Shown: piece by piece, positions 16,788-24,992 of the stretch
How positions within the stretch are numbered: position 1 is the stretch's first letter
How the letters are laid out: each line of letters opens with the position of its first letter
DNA from: Haloferula luteola
GTDB taxonomy: Bacteria > Verrucomicrobiota > Verrucomicrobiia > Verrucomicrobiales > Akkermansiaceae
Direction of reading: 5' to 3'
Assembly (NCBI RefSeq): GCF_014201715.1
Contig: NZ_JACHFD010000007.1
Span: 124,001-188,000, forward strand
DNA: 64,000 bases
Translations under genes and position numbers: made by a program
The notes under the pieces: model-generated
Told to the model about the DNA's origin: nothing
What the model saw: the letters and a program-made list of their open reading frames with translations, nothing else
Database searches by the model: none

Positions 16788-17648
16788 ATGAAAGTGCTGA
16801 CAATCATGGGGCTGGGTAGCATCGGCTTGGCCGCGGCCGCGGAAGAAGGCTGGAGCGAAAAAATGGAAGCCTTGGAAGCTCGGCATGGAGGACGCCTGGG
16901 GGTAGCCGCTCTGCAGGTGAAAGGGGGAAAGGAAGTGGCCTATCGAGGCGACGAAGCCTTTGCGATGTGCAGCACGTTCAAGTTGTTGCTGGCGGCGACC
17001 ATTGCGTCTGAGGTGGAGAAAGGGACGCTGCGTTGGGATCAAGAGATCGCCTATGGAAAATCGGATTTGCTGGATTGGGCGCCAGTGACCGGCAAGGAAG
17101 AGGCGCTCGAAGCAGGGCGCCTTTCGGTCGCCGCATTGGCGGAGGCGGCCGTGACGTGGAGCGACAATCCCGCGGCTAACTTGTTGTTGGCGTCCTGCGG
17201 CGGGCCGGAGGGATTGACGGCGTGGTTGCGCGGCACCGGCGATGAGGTGACTCGGCTGGATCGGAATGAACCGACCCTCAACGAGAATCTCCAAGGAGAT
17301 CCGCGAGATACTTCGAGCCCACAGGCGATGGCGTCGACATGGGAAACGGTGCTCTTCGGAGATGTTTTGAATGAAGGATCTCGTGAGAAACTGCTCAGCT
17401 GGCTGGTGGACAATCACACAGGCGACCAACGGATCCGCGCGGGGCTGGATCCGACTTGGAAAGTCGGAGACAAAACTGGAACAGGAGGCCACGGGGCGGC
17501 AAACGATGTGGCGGTGGTTTGGCCCGAGCCCGGTGAGCCGGTGATTGTGGTGGTGTTCACGGATCGCATGGAAGCTTCCCCGGCGGAGCGGGATGCGGTG
17601 ATCGCCGACGCGGGGAGGGCGGCATTGGATGCGGTGATCCGGGAGTAA
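16788..17648 (+). CDS. class A (serine) beta-lactamase
   Basis: A 286-residue periplasmic enzyme opening the beta-lactam ring. The ATG at 16788 has a GGTGAG about 4 bases before it and starts a signal peptide (MKVLTIMGLGSIGLAAAA). All class A motifs are there: S-x-x-K as C-STFK (S62, K65), SDN (S125-N127), the omega-loop Glu in RNEPTLNEN (E161), and KTG (K229-G231) in WKVGDKTGTGG. A Cys precedes the active Ser, as in KPC-type enzymes, but the partner Cys after KTG is replaced by Gly, so that disulphide is not possible. No mobile element or regulator is next to it, which suggests a resident chromosomal gene. Confidence 0.95.
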   Translation: MKVLTIMGLGSIGLAAAAEEGWSEKMEALEARHGGRLGVAALQVKGGKEVAYRGDEAFAMCSTFKLLLAATIASEVEKGTLRWDQEIAYGKSDLLDWAPVTGKEEALEAGRLSVAALAEAAVTWSDNPAANLLLASCGGPEGLTAWLRGTGDEVTRLDRNEPTLNENLQGDPRDTSSPQAMASTWETVLFGDVLNEGSREKLLSWLVDNHTGDQRIRAGLDPTWKVGDKTGTGGHGAANDVAVVWPEPGEPVIVVVFTDRMEASPAERDAVIADAGRAALDAVIRE

Positions 17649-17660
17649 GGATCGCTGGGG

Positions 17661-17677
17661 TCTCACGGCTCGTGAGA
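17661..17677. terminator. short hairpin at convergent gene ends
   Basis: TCTCACG (17661-17667) and CGTGAGA (17671-17677) form a perfect 7-base stem with a 3-base loop, just after the beta-lactamase stop. It overlaps the last codons of the convergent minus-strand gene. There is no T-run, so termination is only a possibility. Confidence 0.3.
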
Positions 17678-18994
17678 TTCGCGCGCCCACTGCTGAAGCA
17701 TCAGGATGGCCTTGCCGAGAACGCCCGCGGACCCACGAAATTCTCCGGAACCTTGGGGATGATCCTGCATGTCGAACCACTCGAAGAAGCCATCATGCCG
17801 CTGGACTCGGTGGACCATGGGGAGAAGTTCGGTGTAGGCTTCTGCGCCCATTCCACGGGAGATCAAGGCCTGGACCATGCGACCGCCGAACCAGTCCCAG
17901 TCGCCTCCATTTTGGTAAACTCCCGGGAGCACATGATCGTTGGCAAACAGTCCGGCTGGGTAGTGGGGATGGTTGGTGATGCCGATGGTGCGTGCTCCGG
18001 CGGCGGCGCGATTGAGGCGCATGAATTCCAGTGAAGATCGTACTTCGTCGTCGGTAAGGATTCCGGCTTGGATCGCCACGGCGGTGCCGCCCTGATACCA
18101 GATGGCCTCCTCGTCAAAGTCTGCAGGAAATGGGCTGTCGCCGAGATAGAGGTGGTTGCGAAATTTTTGACGGCTGGCGTCCCATAGGTGCTGGCGGGCG
18201 TGTTGGCGGATCTCCTCGCGAAGGGCGAGCCAGCCGGCGGCTTCGGATTCATGGAGGAGAGGAGCCAGTGCCTCAAGGGCCAGCATGAAAAGGGCGTTGT
18301 CGTAGATGTCGATCGCGCGATGGGAGCTGCCACGTAGCACGGCACCGGGATCGTCTTCGGGGGCGATGTCCCCCCAGTCGATGGTGGTTGCACCCCAGAT
18401 GAGATGGTGCTCTGGGGACCAACGGTCGCGGTGGAGGAAGTCCATGGCACGCGTGACCCGTTGTTTGACGGTTTGCCCCTCGACGATTTCCTCAAGAATC
18501 CCGCGATCTCCCGTGGCGTCGATGTAGGACTTTAGGGCCAACACCAACGAGCTTTCCTGATCGGTTTCGACGCTGTTTTTGAAGGCCTGAAAATCGTGGA
18601 TTTCAGGGTGGGTGATGACCTCCCGCCAGCCAGCATCCACGGTGTGGAGACCGGTAGCTTCCGCGGGATATTCGGGGGGCGAGTTGAGATGATAAACACC
18701 ATCGGGAATATTGCCATCACTTCGCTGAAAGCGGAGGAGCCGGAGCAATCCATCGTGGACGCGGGCGGGGTCGTTGACTTGGCAGGACAAATCCATGAAC
18801 GACGCCCAGTCACGGATCCAGACTTCGCCATAGCCGGATCCGGCATTGAATCCCCGCCCCAGCAGGTCTTTGGCTTTCTGAAGAACGTCGTCGAGATCGC
18901 GGTCGGCTTGAATCCGTTCAGCGGCGACCTTTTCCAAGGGGCCCGCGGTCAAGGGGGTGGCTAAGAGGGAGAGAGCGAGCAGGGCGCGAAGCAT
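17663..18994 (-). CDS. secreted six-hairpin glycosidase-like protein
   Basis: A 443-residue protein with signal peptide MLRALLALSLLATPLTAG. The rest has the helix-pair pattern of (alpha/alpha)6 glycosidases: GEVWIRDWASFMDL near the start, RSDGNIPDGVYH, ETDQESSLVLALKSYIDATG, IDIYDNALFMLALEAL, EAIWYQGGTAVAIQAG, and NGGDWDWFGGRMVQAL with GEFRGSAGVLGKAI at the end. Such patterns occur in the GH63, GH37 and GH15 group and amylo-1,6-glucosidase-like families. The acidic residues in WIRDW and DWDW are candidates for catalysis. I cannot name the family with certainty. It is divergent from the clan GH-A gene at 19072. Confidence 0.7.
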   Translation of the reverse strand: MLRALLALSLLATPLTAGPLEKVAAERIQADRDLDDVLQKAKDLLGRGFNAGSGYGEVWIRDWASFMDLSCQVNDPARVHDGLLRLLRFQRSDGNIPDGVYHLNSPPEYPAEATGLHTVDAGWREVITHPEIHDFQAFKNSVETDQESSLVLALKSYIDATGDRGILEEIVEGQTVKQRVTRAMDFLHRDRWSPEHHLIWGATTIDWGDIAPEDDPGAVLRGSSHRAIDIYDNALFMLALEALAPLLHESEAAGWLALREEIRQHARQHLWDASRQKFRNHLYLGDSPFPADFDEEAIWYQGGTAVAIQAGILTDDEVRSSLEFMRLNRAAAGARTIGITNHPHYPAGLFANDHVLPGVYQNGGDWDWFGGRMVQALISRGMGAEAYTELLPMVHRVQRHDGFFEWFDMQDHPQGSGEFRGSAGVLGKAILMLQQWARESHEP

Positions 18995-19071
18995 CAGCTC
19001 GATACGCGGCGGAGCCGGCTCTCTTTCTCAAGGAAGGAAAGCCGGGGGTGGTCGAGGGCGTATGCGAGAGG

Positions 19072-20790
19072 ATGAACCGATGGCATCTGCTGGCGCTTGT
19101 GGCCTTGGGAAGCGTGGGGATGGAAGTGTCCGCTGCAGAGGAGACGCGCACTCCCTTTGGCGTGGGTTCCTGCCATGTGAATGGCCGCTCGGTGGAGGAC
19201 TACCAACGGTGGGTTCCTCAGATGGTGGAGTTGGGGCTAAAGGATCAGCGCAGTCTGATGAGTGGGTGGGGGGAACTGGAGCGCACACCCGGGGAGTGGC
19301 ATTGGGAAAATATGGATGCTCAGTGGAGTTACCTCCATGAGCGAGGGATCGAAACGGGGACCCTTCTCCTGGGGAATCCGGCATGGAATCAAAAGGATCC
19401 CCCGGGGCATTTGCCGGTGAATTTCATCGATGGATGGTCGGAGTATGTCCGGCAGGTGGTGCGTCATTTTCGCGGGAGAATCCGTCGATACGAAGTCTGG
19501 AATGAGCCTCCCAATTTCACTGGGCCTCAACAAACGGCTGCCGACTACGCGCGACTGGTCGTCGCGGCCTATGATGCTGCCAAAGCAGTTGACCCCGATG
19601 CGCAAATCGGTCTGACGACGAAATCAGCGCACTTGGTCTATCTACGGCAAGCGATCGAGGCGGGTGCGGCGGATCATTTCGATTGGATTTCCCTGCATCC
19701 CTATGAGGTTCTCGACGGGATCGTGGCTGACATCGGGATGGAGCCGATCTATGCCAATCTGGTCCCTTCCGTGCGCCGAATGTTGGCCGAGGTGAATCCA
19801 GGGAGAAAAGACGTCCCCGTGGTATTTACCGAGCTGGGGGTGGATGCGGGTCGCCATGGCGAAGCCAAGCAGGCGGATGCTTTGGTCAAAGCTTACGTCA
19901 TCGGGATGGCTCAAGGTTTGGAGAACCTGCAGTGGTTCGAGGGGCGCGATGGCGATAGTGGGCCGATGGGCTTGCTTGATGGGCAAGGACGGCCGCGGGC
20001 CGCCTACCATGCATACGGGCGACTGATTCAAGCGTTGGGGCTCCATCCTCAGCCACGGGGCTGGGCGGTGCTGGGGGCATCGACCTATGGGTGGCTCTTT
20101 GAGTGCGACGGGAAAGATGTGGTGGTCGCCTGGTGCCCACGGGGTGGTCGAGAGGAATTGAGTTTTTCCGGTGAAGTGGAGTTCGTTCACGCTCGCGATG
20201 GGAGAGAAGGGCGGGCGTCTTCGTTGGTGGTCGGAACGTCGCCTGTGTTTTTGTCTCAAGTCCCCTCGAAGGACCTCGGTCGAGTGACCGCCGTGACGGA
20301 AGCATTGCCTCCATGGCCGGGGGACCCGGGGACGTACCACGATGCTCAGGAGGTGAAGATCGATTACGCACTCGACCCGCCGGAGCGAGGTCTGCATTCC
20401 CGAGGTGGCGCGGAGGTGGCCGAGGCCATCGTCAACTACGGTGGCTCAGCACGGGCAGGGGATGCACCAGGGGGCAATCTGTTGATGGTCGATCCCTCGT
20501 TCCTGGGCGACGAATCCGTTCCACTCAAAATCACGGCGGAGGTTCGGCGCAAGGATCCGGCTGTGAACGCGGGCTTCAAGCTCGTCTATGAAGGGCCGGA
20601 TGGTTTCAAAACCGCCGGGAGTTGGCGAACCATCCCTGAGGAGGATCGCTGGCATGTCATCGAGTGGTCCATTCAGGATCCCCGTTTTGTGAGTTTCTGG
20701 GGTTACCATTTTCGACTGGAATCCGACGGGGCGGAATATGGTCAGTATCTGCTGAGGCGTTTGACCGTGAGCAAAGAGGCATCGCCCTGA
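19072..20790 (+). CDS. secreted clan GH-A glycoside hydrolase (GH39/GH5-like)
   Basis: A 572-residue protein. The ATG at 19072 follows GAGAGG and starts the signal peptide MNRWHLLALVALGSVGMEVSA. The (beta/alpha)8 barrel shows the clan GH-A pair: acid/base in YEVWNEPPN (about residue 145) and nucleophile in VVFTELGVD. WISLHPYEV, LQWFEGRDGD and an AAYHAYGRL helix also fit. From about residue 430 there is a separate beta-rich C-terminal part (GGNLLMVDPSFL ... ITAEVRRKDP ... FRLESDG) like a carbohydrate-binding module. GH39 is likely but not certain. The substrate is unknown. Confidence 0.8.
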   Translation: MNRWHLLALVALGSVGMEVSAAEETRTPFGVGSCHVNGRSVEDYQRWVPQMVELGLKDQRSLMSGWGELERTPGEWHWENMDAQWSYLHERGIETGTLLLGNPAWNQKDPPGHLPVNFIDGWSEYVRQVVRHFRGRIRRYEVWNEPPNFTGPQQTAADYARLVVAAYDAAKAVDPDAQIGLTTKSAHLVYLRQAIEAGAADHFDWISLHPYEVLDGIVADIGMEPIYANLVPSVRRMLAEVNPGRKDVPVVFTELGVDAGRHGEAKQADALVKAYVIGMAQGLENLQWFEGRDGDSGPMGLLDGQGRPRAAYHAYGRLIQALGLHPQPRGWAVLGASTYGWLFECDGKDVVVAWCPRGGREELSFSGEVEFVHARDGREGRASSLVVGTSPVFLSQVPSKDLGRVTAVTEALPPWPGDPGTYHDAQEVKIDYALDPPERGLHSRGGAEVAEAIVNYGGSARAGDAPGGNLLMVDPSFLGDESVPLKITAEVRRKDPAVNAGFKLVYEGPDGFKTAGSWRTIPEEDRWHVIEWSIQDPRFVSFWGYHFRLESDGAEYGQYLLRRLTVSKEASP

Positions 20791-20863
20791 GGCTAGCCTG
20801 AAGGGGCTGAAGTGGCATGAAGCCCTCAAGAGAGGAGAAAAGGCTCGGTAGTCGGATGTTGAC

Positions 20864-20878
20864 TGAACGGCTCATTCA
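20864..20878. promoter_or_regulatory. quasi-palindromic operator candidate before TetR
   Basis: TGAACGGCTCATTCA is an imperfect dyad (outer TGAA/TTCA, inner G/C) 16 bases before the TetR start. TetR regulators usually bind such a site in front of their own gene. A TTGACT hexamer at 20859-20864 runs into it. The first part, ACTGAACG-N4-ATTCA (20862-20878), recurs at 46258-46274. Confidence 0.35.
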
Positions 20879-20893
20879 TTTTAGCAAGATGCC

Positions 20894-21604
20894 ATGCCAC
20901 GACTTCGAGCGGATTTATCAGCGCAGCGGCTTGCCGAGTTGGCCGAGGCGGGATTGCAGGTGTTTTGTCGGCAGGGCTTTGAGCGATCGCAGGTGGCGGA
21001 TGTGGCCCGGGAGATGGGGGTGGCGGTCGGCACGGTGTATTTGTATGTGGAAGGGAAAGAGGCCTTGTTTGATTTGGTGGTGCGGCATGCCTCGGAGCCG
21101 GATGCGGCCTGGATGGCGGATTTGGAAGTGCCGGTGAAAACACCGGAGCCGGGTTCGACCTTGGGTTATTTGAAGGCGTGCTTTGATGCGGTGAGCTGGC
21201 CGGTTTTGGAGGCGGCGATGGATGCAGAAAGCGTCGAAGACCCTGTGGCCGAACTGGAAGGGGTGCTGCGCGAGCAATACGGGCTGATCCATCGCCATCG
21301 TCGGGGATTGCTGCTGCTGATGCGATCGGCCCTCGATTTCCCTGGATTGGCGCAAATTTTCGTTTTGGGCCTGCGCAACAAGCTTCTCGATTCCCTGTGT
21401 CTCTATCTTGAGCGTCGAATCGTGGGAGGAGTCATGGCGCCGGTGCCCAACCTCCGAGCGCGGAGTGCGGTGGCGATTCAGGCGATCACTTGGGCGAACC
21501 TCCAGCGGCCTCAAGATCCCGGACTGTCCGACCTCACGGATGAAGAGATCGAAACCGCCACCCTTGGCCTCGTTGTCCGGGGTCTCATTCCATCCCAAGC
21601 ATGA
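20894..21604 (+). CDS. TetR-family transcriptional regulator
   Basis: A 236-residue repressor-type protein. The N-terminal helix-turn-helix is typical: LAEAGLQVFCRQGFERSQV then VAREMGVAVGTVYLYVEGKEALF. The rest is a helical ligand-binding and dimerisation domain. Its stop overlaps the start of the P450 gene (ATGA), so both come from one mRNA and the P450 is the obvious target. A dyad lies just upstream at 20864-20878. The ligand is unknown, perhaps a P450 substrate such as a lipid or a terpene. Confidence 0.93.
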   Translation: MPRLRADLSAQRLAELAEAGLQVFCRQGFERSQVADVAREMGVAVGTVYLYVEGKEALFDLVVRHASEPDAAWMADLEVPVKTPEPGSTLGYLKACFDAVSWPVLEAAMDAESVEDPVAELEGVLREQYGLIHRHRRGLLLLMRSALDFPGLAQIFVLGLRNKLLDSLCLYLERRIVGGVMAPVPNLRARSAVAIQAITWANLQRPQDPGLSDLTDEEIETATLGLVVRGLIPSQA

Positions 21605-22947
21605 AAATCTCCGATCCACCTCCATCGGTCGAAAGCCCAAGGCATTGGCTGATGGGCTCGGCATTCTATATTCAGCGCGACCCCTTGAAATGGATCCCGC
21701 AGTGGATGGCGGAATATGGAGATCTGTTTTCAATTCATTCTCCGTTCGGTGGGGTGACCGTGGTGGGTAGCCCGACCTTGGCGAGGCAGGTATTGGTCGA
21801 ACGCTATCCCAAATATCTTGAGAAGGGTCGGTCGTACGCGCTGCTCCGGATTTTGATGGGAAATGGCTTGGTGACGAGCAGTGGCGAGTTTTGGCGGGGA
21901 CAGCGCAAGATGACCCAGCCCGCTTTTCACCGACGTCGTCTCGATGCCATTTTCCGCATGATGGTTGCCTGCACTGATCATGCGGTGGACCGATTGGCAG
22001 CGGGAGAGGATGGCCGAGACCTTGCCCCGGTGTTTTCGCGGCTGACTCTGGAGATCATCTCCCGGGCGATGTTCAGCACCGATGGCGATGAGGGTGCCGA
22101 TCGGGTAGGGGAGCACATTGCGACACTCAATGAGGGAGCTTTGCGGATGCTGCGCCAACCCTGGCGATTCCTTCTGCCGCGGAAGATCCCCACACCTTTC
22201 ACGGCTCAGGAAGTGGCGGCACGCCGCGATTTGGATGCGATCGTGCATCGCATCATCGCGCGGAGACGAGAGAAGCCGGACGAGCATGATGATTTGCTGG
22301 CAATGTTCCTTTCTGCCTGTGATGAGGAAACCGGGCGGGGCATGTCCGATGCCCAATTGCGGGACGAAGTGATGACGATGTACGTCGCGGGTCATGAAAC
22401 GACCGCAAACGCGATGTGCTGGCTCCTGCATTTGGTGGCTAGGCATCCGGAAATCCAAGCACGCCTTCATGAAGAAGTGGATGCCGCGGGTGATGCCCTG
22501 GAGCAGGGCCAATTGAATGCCTACCCGCTGGTGAGAGCGGTGATTGATGAATCGCTCCGGTTTTATCCGACGATTTGGTCCATTGGGCGTCGTTGCGTGG
22601 AGGCGGACGAACTGGGAGGGTATCGGATTCCGACGGGGATGCCCATGCTGGTGCCGATCTTCCAATTTCACCGCGATCCCCGATGGTGGGATCGCCCCGA
22701 GCTCTTTCGGCCGGACCGCTTTCTGGAGGGCAAGCCCTGTCCTGATGGGGTTTACATGCCCTTCGGGGCGGGGCCACGCATCTGCATCGGCAATCAATTT
22801 GCCCTTCAGGAGCTGGTCATCATGACGGTGGGATTCCTGAGGCGTTTGAAGGTGGCTCCCTTGGAGGAGTTTCCGGTAGAGCCTGCACCTTTGATCACCC
22901 TGCGGCCCAAGCATGGGATGCGCTTGCGTTGGTCCGCGCGGACGTAG
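21601..22947 (+). CDS. cytochrome P450
   Basis: A 448-residue soluble haem monooxygenase. I-helix motif AGHETT (263-268), K-helix ExxR as ESLR (317-320), the PERF-type region PDRF, and haem loop FGAGPRICIG (388-397) with the haem-ligand Cys395. The early WRGQRKMTQPAF and the size resemble the CYP102/CYP4-like or bacterial fatty-acid-type P450s. There is no membrane anchor and no ferredoxin or reductase gene next door, so electron partners must be encoded elsewhere. Translation is coupled to the upstream TetR gene through a 4-base overlap. Confidence 0.95.
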   Translation: MKISDPPPSVESPRHWLMGSAFYIQRDPLKWIPQWMAEYGDLFSIHSPFGGVTVVGSPTLARQVLVERYPKYLEKGRSYALLRILMGNGLVTSSGEFWRGQRKMTQPAFHRRRLDAIFRMMVACTDHAVDRLAAGEDGRDLAPVFSRLTLEIISRAMFSTDGDEGADRVGEHIATLNEGALRMLRQPWRFLLPRKIPTPFTAQEVAARRDLDAIVHRIIARRREKPDEHDDLLAMFLSACDEETGRGMSDAQLRDEVMTMYVAGHETTANAMCWLLHLVARHPEIQARLHEEVDAAGDALEQGQLNAYPLVRAVIDESLRFYPTIWSIGRRCVEADELGGYRIPTGMPMLVPIFQFHRDPRWWDRPELFRPDRFLEGKPCPDGVYMPFGAGPRICIGNQFALQELVIMTVGFLRRLKVAPLEEFPVEPAPLITLRPKHGMRLRWSART

Positions 22948-22969
22948 CGATGACTGGACTTCTTTGAGG

Positions 22970-22981
22970 AGAAACGTTTCT
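22970..22981. promoter_or_regulatory. LacI-type palindrome upstream of GH43
   Basis: AGAAACGTTTCT is a perfect 12-base palindrome with a central CG, as in operators of LacI-family regulators (PurR, CcpA type). It lies directly before the GGGAGG ribosome site of the GH43 gene at 22995, a position where a bound repressor would block transcription. No LacI-family gene is in the window. Confidence 0.4.
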
Positions 22982-22994
22982 TTGGGAGGCATCC

Positions 22995-23972
22995 ATGCCT
23001 GAGTGCGCCATGAAACGACTGCTTTTCCCCCTCCTCATCGCCTGTTCGACGCCCTTTTCTCTGGTGGCCGAAGAAACCGCGGAGACGCGGGGAAATCCGA
23101 TCGTTACGGATCTTTTCACCGCTGATCCCTGCCCGATGGTTCACGGTGACACGCTCTACATTTACACTGGGCACGATGAGCAGACTGAGGAGGGTAAAGG
23201 ATTCGTGATGAACGACTGGTACTGCTTTTCCACTCAGGACATGGTGACCTATGAGAAGCATGGTCCCCTGCTGTCTTGGAAAGACTTTTCCTGGTCAAAA
23301 GGGGACGCCTTCGCGAGCCATGTGATTGAGCACGAAGGGAAGTTTTTCTGGTTTGTTTCCATCCGTCACAAGGACGTCAAGGTTCACGAAGGATTTGCGA
23401 TTGGCGTGGCGGTGTCCGATCGTCCGACGGGTCCCTTTAAAGACGCCATCGGCAAGGCGCTGATCACGGATGAAACGCCGAACTCGGTGGTTTTGAACAT
23501 CGACCCAGCGGTTTACATTGATGACGACGGGCAGGCTTATCTTTTCTGGGGGTCGTGGAATGCGGGGCGCTGGGTCAAACTGAAGGACAGCCTGCTTGAA
23601 CTCGATGGTGAGGTGCAGACGCTTGAAGCGGACCATTTTTTTGAAGCCCCCTTCGTCCATAAGAAAGGCGAGACGTATTATTTGACCTACGCCTCTCACT
23701 ATCCATCGACGACAGAATACTCTACAAGCAAGAGCATTACGGGGCCATGGACCTATGGAGGGGTCATCCATGACTTGCTCCCGAAGTCGGAAACCAATCA
23801 CCAAGGGATTGTGGAATTCAAAGGGCAGACCTATTTTGTCTATCACAATGCGCAGCTCCCGGGAGGAACTGTATTTCGCCGCTCCTTGTGCGTGGACAAG
23901 TTGGAATATCAAGAGGACGGCTCGATCAAGAAGGTGGTGCGGACCACTACCAGTGTTCCTAAAGTAGAGTAG
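22995..23972 (+). CDS. secreted GH43 glycosidase
   Basis: A 325-residue five-bladed propeller enzyme that removes arabinose, xylose or galactose units. The start at 22995 has GGGAGG 5 bases upstream; an ATG 15 bases on is the alternative. Signal peptide: MKRLLFPLLIACSTPFSLVA. The three catalytic acids are visible: base in DLFTADPCPMVHGDTLYIY, pKa-setting Asp in NIDPAVYIDDDGQAYLFWG, and acid in HFFEAPFVHKKGETYYLTY. Length is that of the catalytic domain alone. A LacI-type palindrome lies just upstream. Confidence 0.9.
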   Translation: MPECAMKRLLFPLLIACSTPFSLVAEETAETRGNPIVTDLFTADPCPMVHGDTLYIYTGHDEQTEEGKGFVMNDWYCFSTQDMVTYEKHGPLLSWKDFSWSKGDAFASHVIEHEGKFFWFVSIRHKDVKVHEGFAIGVAVSDRPTGPFKDAIGKALITDETPNSVVLNIDPAVYIDDDGQAYLFWGSWNAGRWVKLKDSLLELDGEVQTLEADHFFEAPFVHKKGETYYLTYASHYPSTTEYSTSKSITGPWTYGGVIHDLLPKSETNHQGIVEFKGQTYFVYHNAQLPGGTVFRRSLCVDKLEYQEDGSIKKVVRTTTSVPKVE

Positions 23973-23986
23973 TGGATGGGGTATCT

Positions 23987-24066
23987 CTTTAGTTCGTCAT
24001 CCATGAAAGATAGAACTAAGGAGTTTCGTTGAGGGGGGTTCCGGTCAACCTACCGGTCCATCACCC
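23987..24066 (+). promoter_or_regulatory. structured leader of PEP-CTERM gene with mini-ORF
   Basis: CTTTAGTTC (23987-23995) pairs with GAACTAAGG (24013-24021), and CCGGT (24041-24045) with ACCGG (24052-24056). An AAGGAG at 24018-24023 precedes a TTG at 24029 that opens a 13-codon reading frame. Its TGA (24068-24070) overlaps the ATG of the PEP-CTERM gene. The ATG itself has no Shine-Dalgarno site. Translational coupling is possible. The first hairpin may also end GH43 transcription. Confidence 0.35.
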
Positions 24067-24855
24067 ATGAAACCCGTCCTTGCCTTTCTCGTGCTATCGC
24101 TGCCCGCTTCGGCAGTTCTTTCGGTGGATTTTGAATCCGTCGACGATCTCAGCAACTCATTCACGGTGGCCGGGGGAACGACCGGGATTTCGGTGATCGG
24201 AACTGGGGTGGGCTTCGATGGGTCTGATGGTGTGAACAATCTGACGGCCACTCGGGCGCATGCTTTCGTGGTTCCTCAGAGCTTTTCTGGGGACCTGAGT
24301 TCCTGGAGCACCAGCATCCTGTGGAATCCTGGGAATTCCACCGCCTCTCAATTTACCATCGGGGTGGCGGATTCACCTGATGTGTTCATGACAGGGACGG
24401 TTCCTAGCGCGATTCAGAATGCTGGGGACAGTACCTTCCTGTTTGGTTCTATTTACTCTATTTTCGCCTCGGGAGGCATCAATGTGACGACCACCGAGCC
24501 TGGTGTGAATCCGGTGATTAGGGATCAGACCTTGACCACTCTGGGGCTGAATACCTGGTATCATGTCTCTTTGGATGTGACCTTCAACGGAGGGATCAGC
24601 TACACCGCGACGGCCTCGATTTCGGCGGTGGATGGAACGGGTGCCCCGACCTCGACCTTGGTCTCTGCGAGTTCGACTTTCGACAATGCGACCCTTTCAG
24701 CCGACGGGGAAGTTTACACCTTTTTTGGGGTGACGGATATTGCGGGAACCATGGATGAATTCGTCACCACTGCGGTGGTGCCCGAACCTCATTCGCTGCT
24801 GCTGTGCAGTCTATCGACGGGCCTTTTGTTCCTGCGGCGTCGGCGGAGTTGTTGA
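24067..24855 (+). CDS. PEP-CTERM sorting-domain protein
   Basis: A 262-residue secreted protein. Signal peptide MKPVLAFLVLSLPASAVLS. The middle is beta-rich with many Thr/Ser/Gly (FESVDDLSNSFTVAGGT, YHVSLDVTFNGGISYTATAS), similar to lectin-like or LamG-like folds. The end is a classic PEP-CTERM tail: VVPEPHS, a hydrophobic helix (LLLCSLSTGLLFL) and a basic cluster RRRRS. Such proteins are cut and moved by an exosortase; a candidate enzyme is encoded at 27953-28756. The function of the mature part is unknown. Confidence 0.85.
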   Translation: MKPVLAFLVLSLPASAVLSVDFESVDDLSNSFTVAGGTTGISVIGTGVGFDGSDGVNNLTATRAHAFVVPQSFSGDLSSWSTSILWNPGNSTASQFTIGVADSPDVFMTGTVPSAIQNAGDSTFLFGSIYSIFASGGINVTTTEPGVNPVIRDQTLTTLGLNTWYHVSLDVTFNGGISYTATASISAVDGTGAPTSTLVSASSTFDNATLSADGEVYTFFGVTDIAGTMDEFVTTAVVPEPHSLLLCSLSTGLLFLRRRRSC

Positions 24856-24992
24856 TCGCCATTCACTGGACGCCGAGAAGGTGGTCGACCGTTTTCGCCC
24901 CATTTCGACAAGGGGATTTGTGTTGGTTGAAGGGAAGAATCGGCTTTCAAATGATCCGCAGGATGAAGACCCGTGAGAAATGCGGCTGAGAC

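Noticed and set aside
21730-22992. 420-residue open frame on the minus strand
   Set aside because: Antisense to the cytochrome P450 gene; composition is that of a shadow frame.
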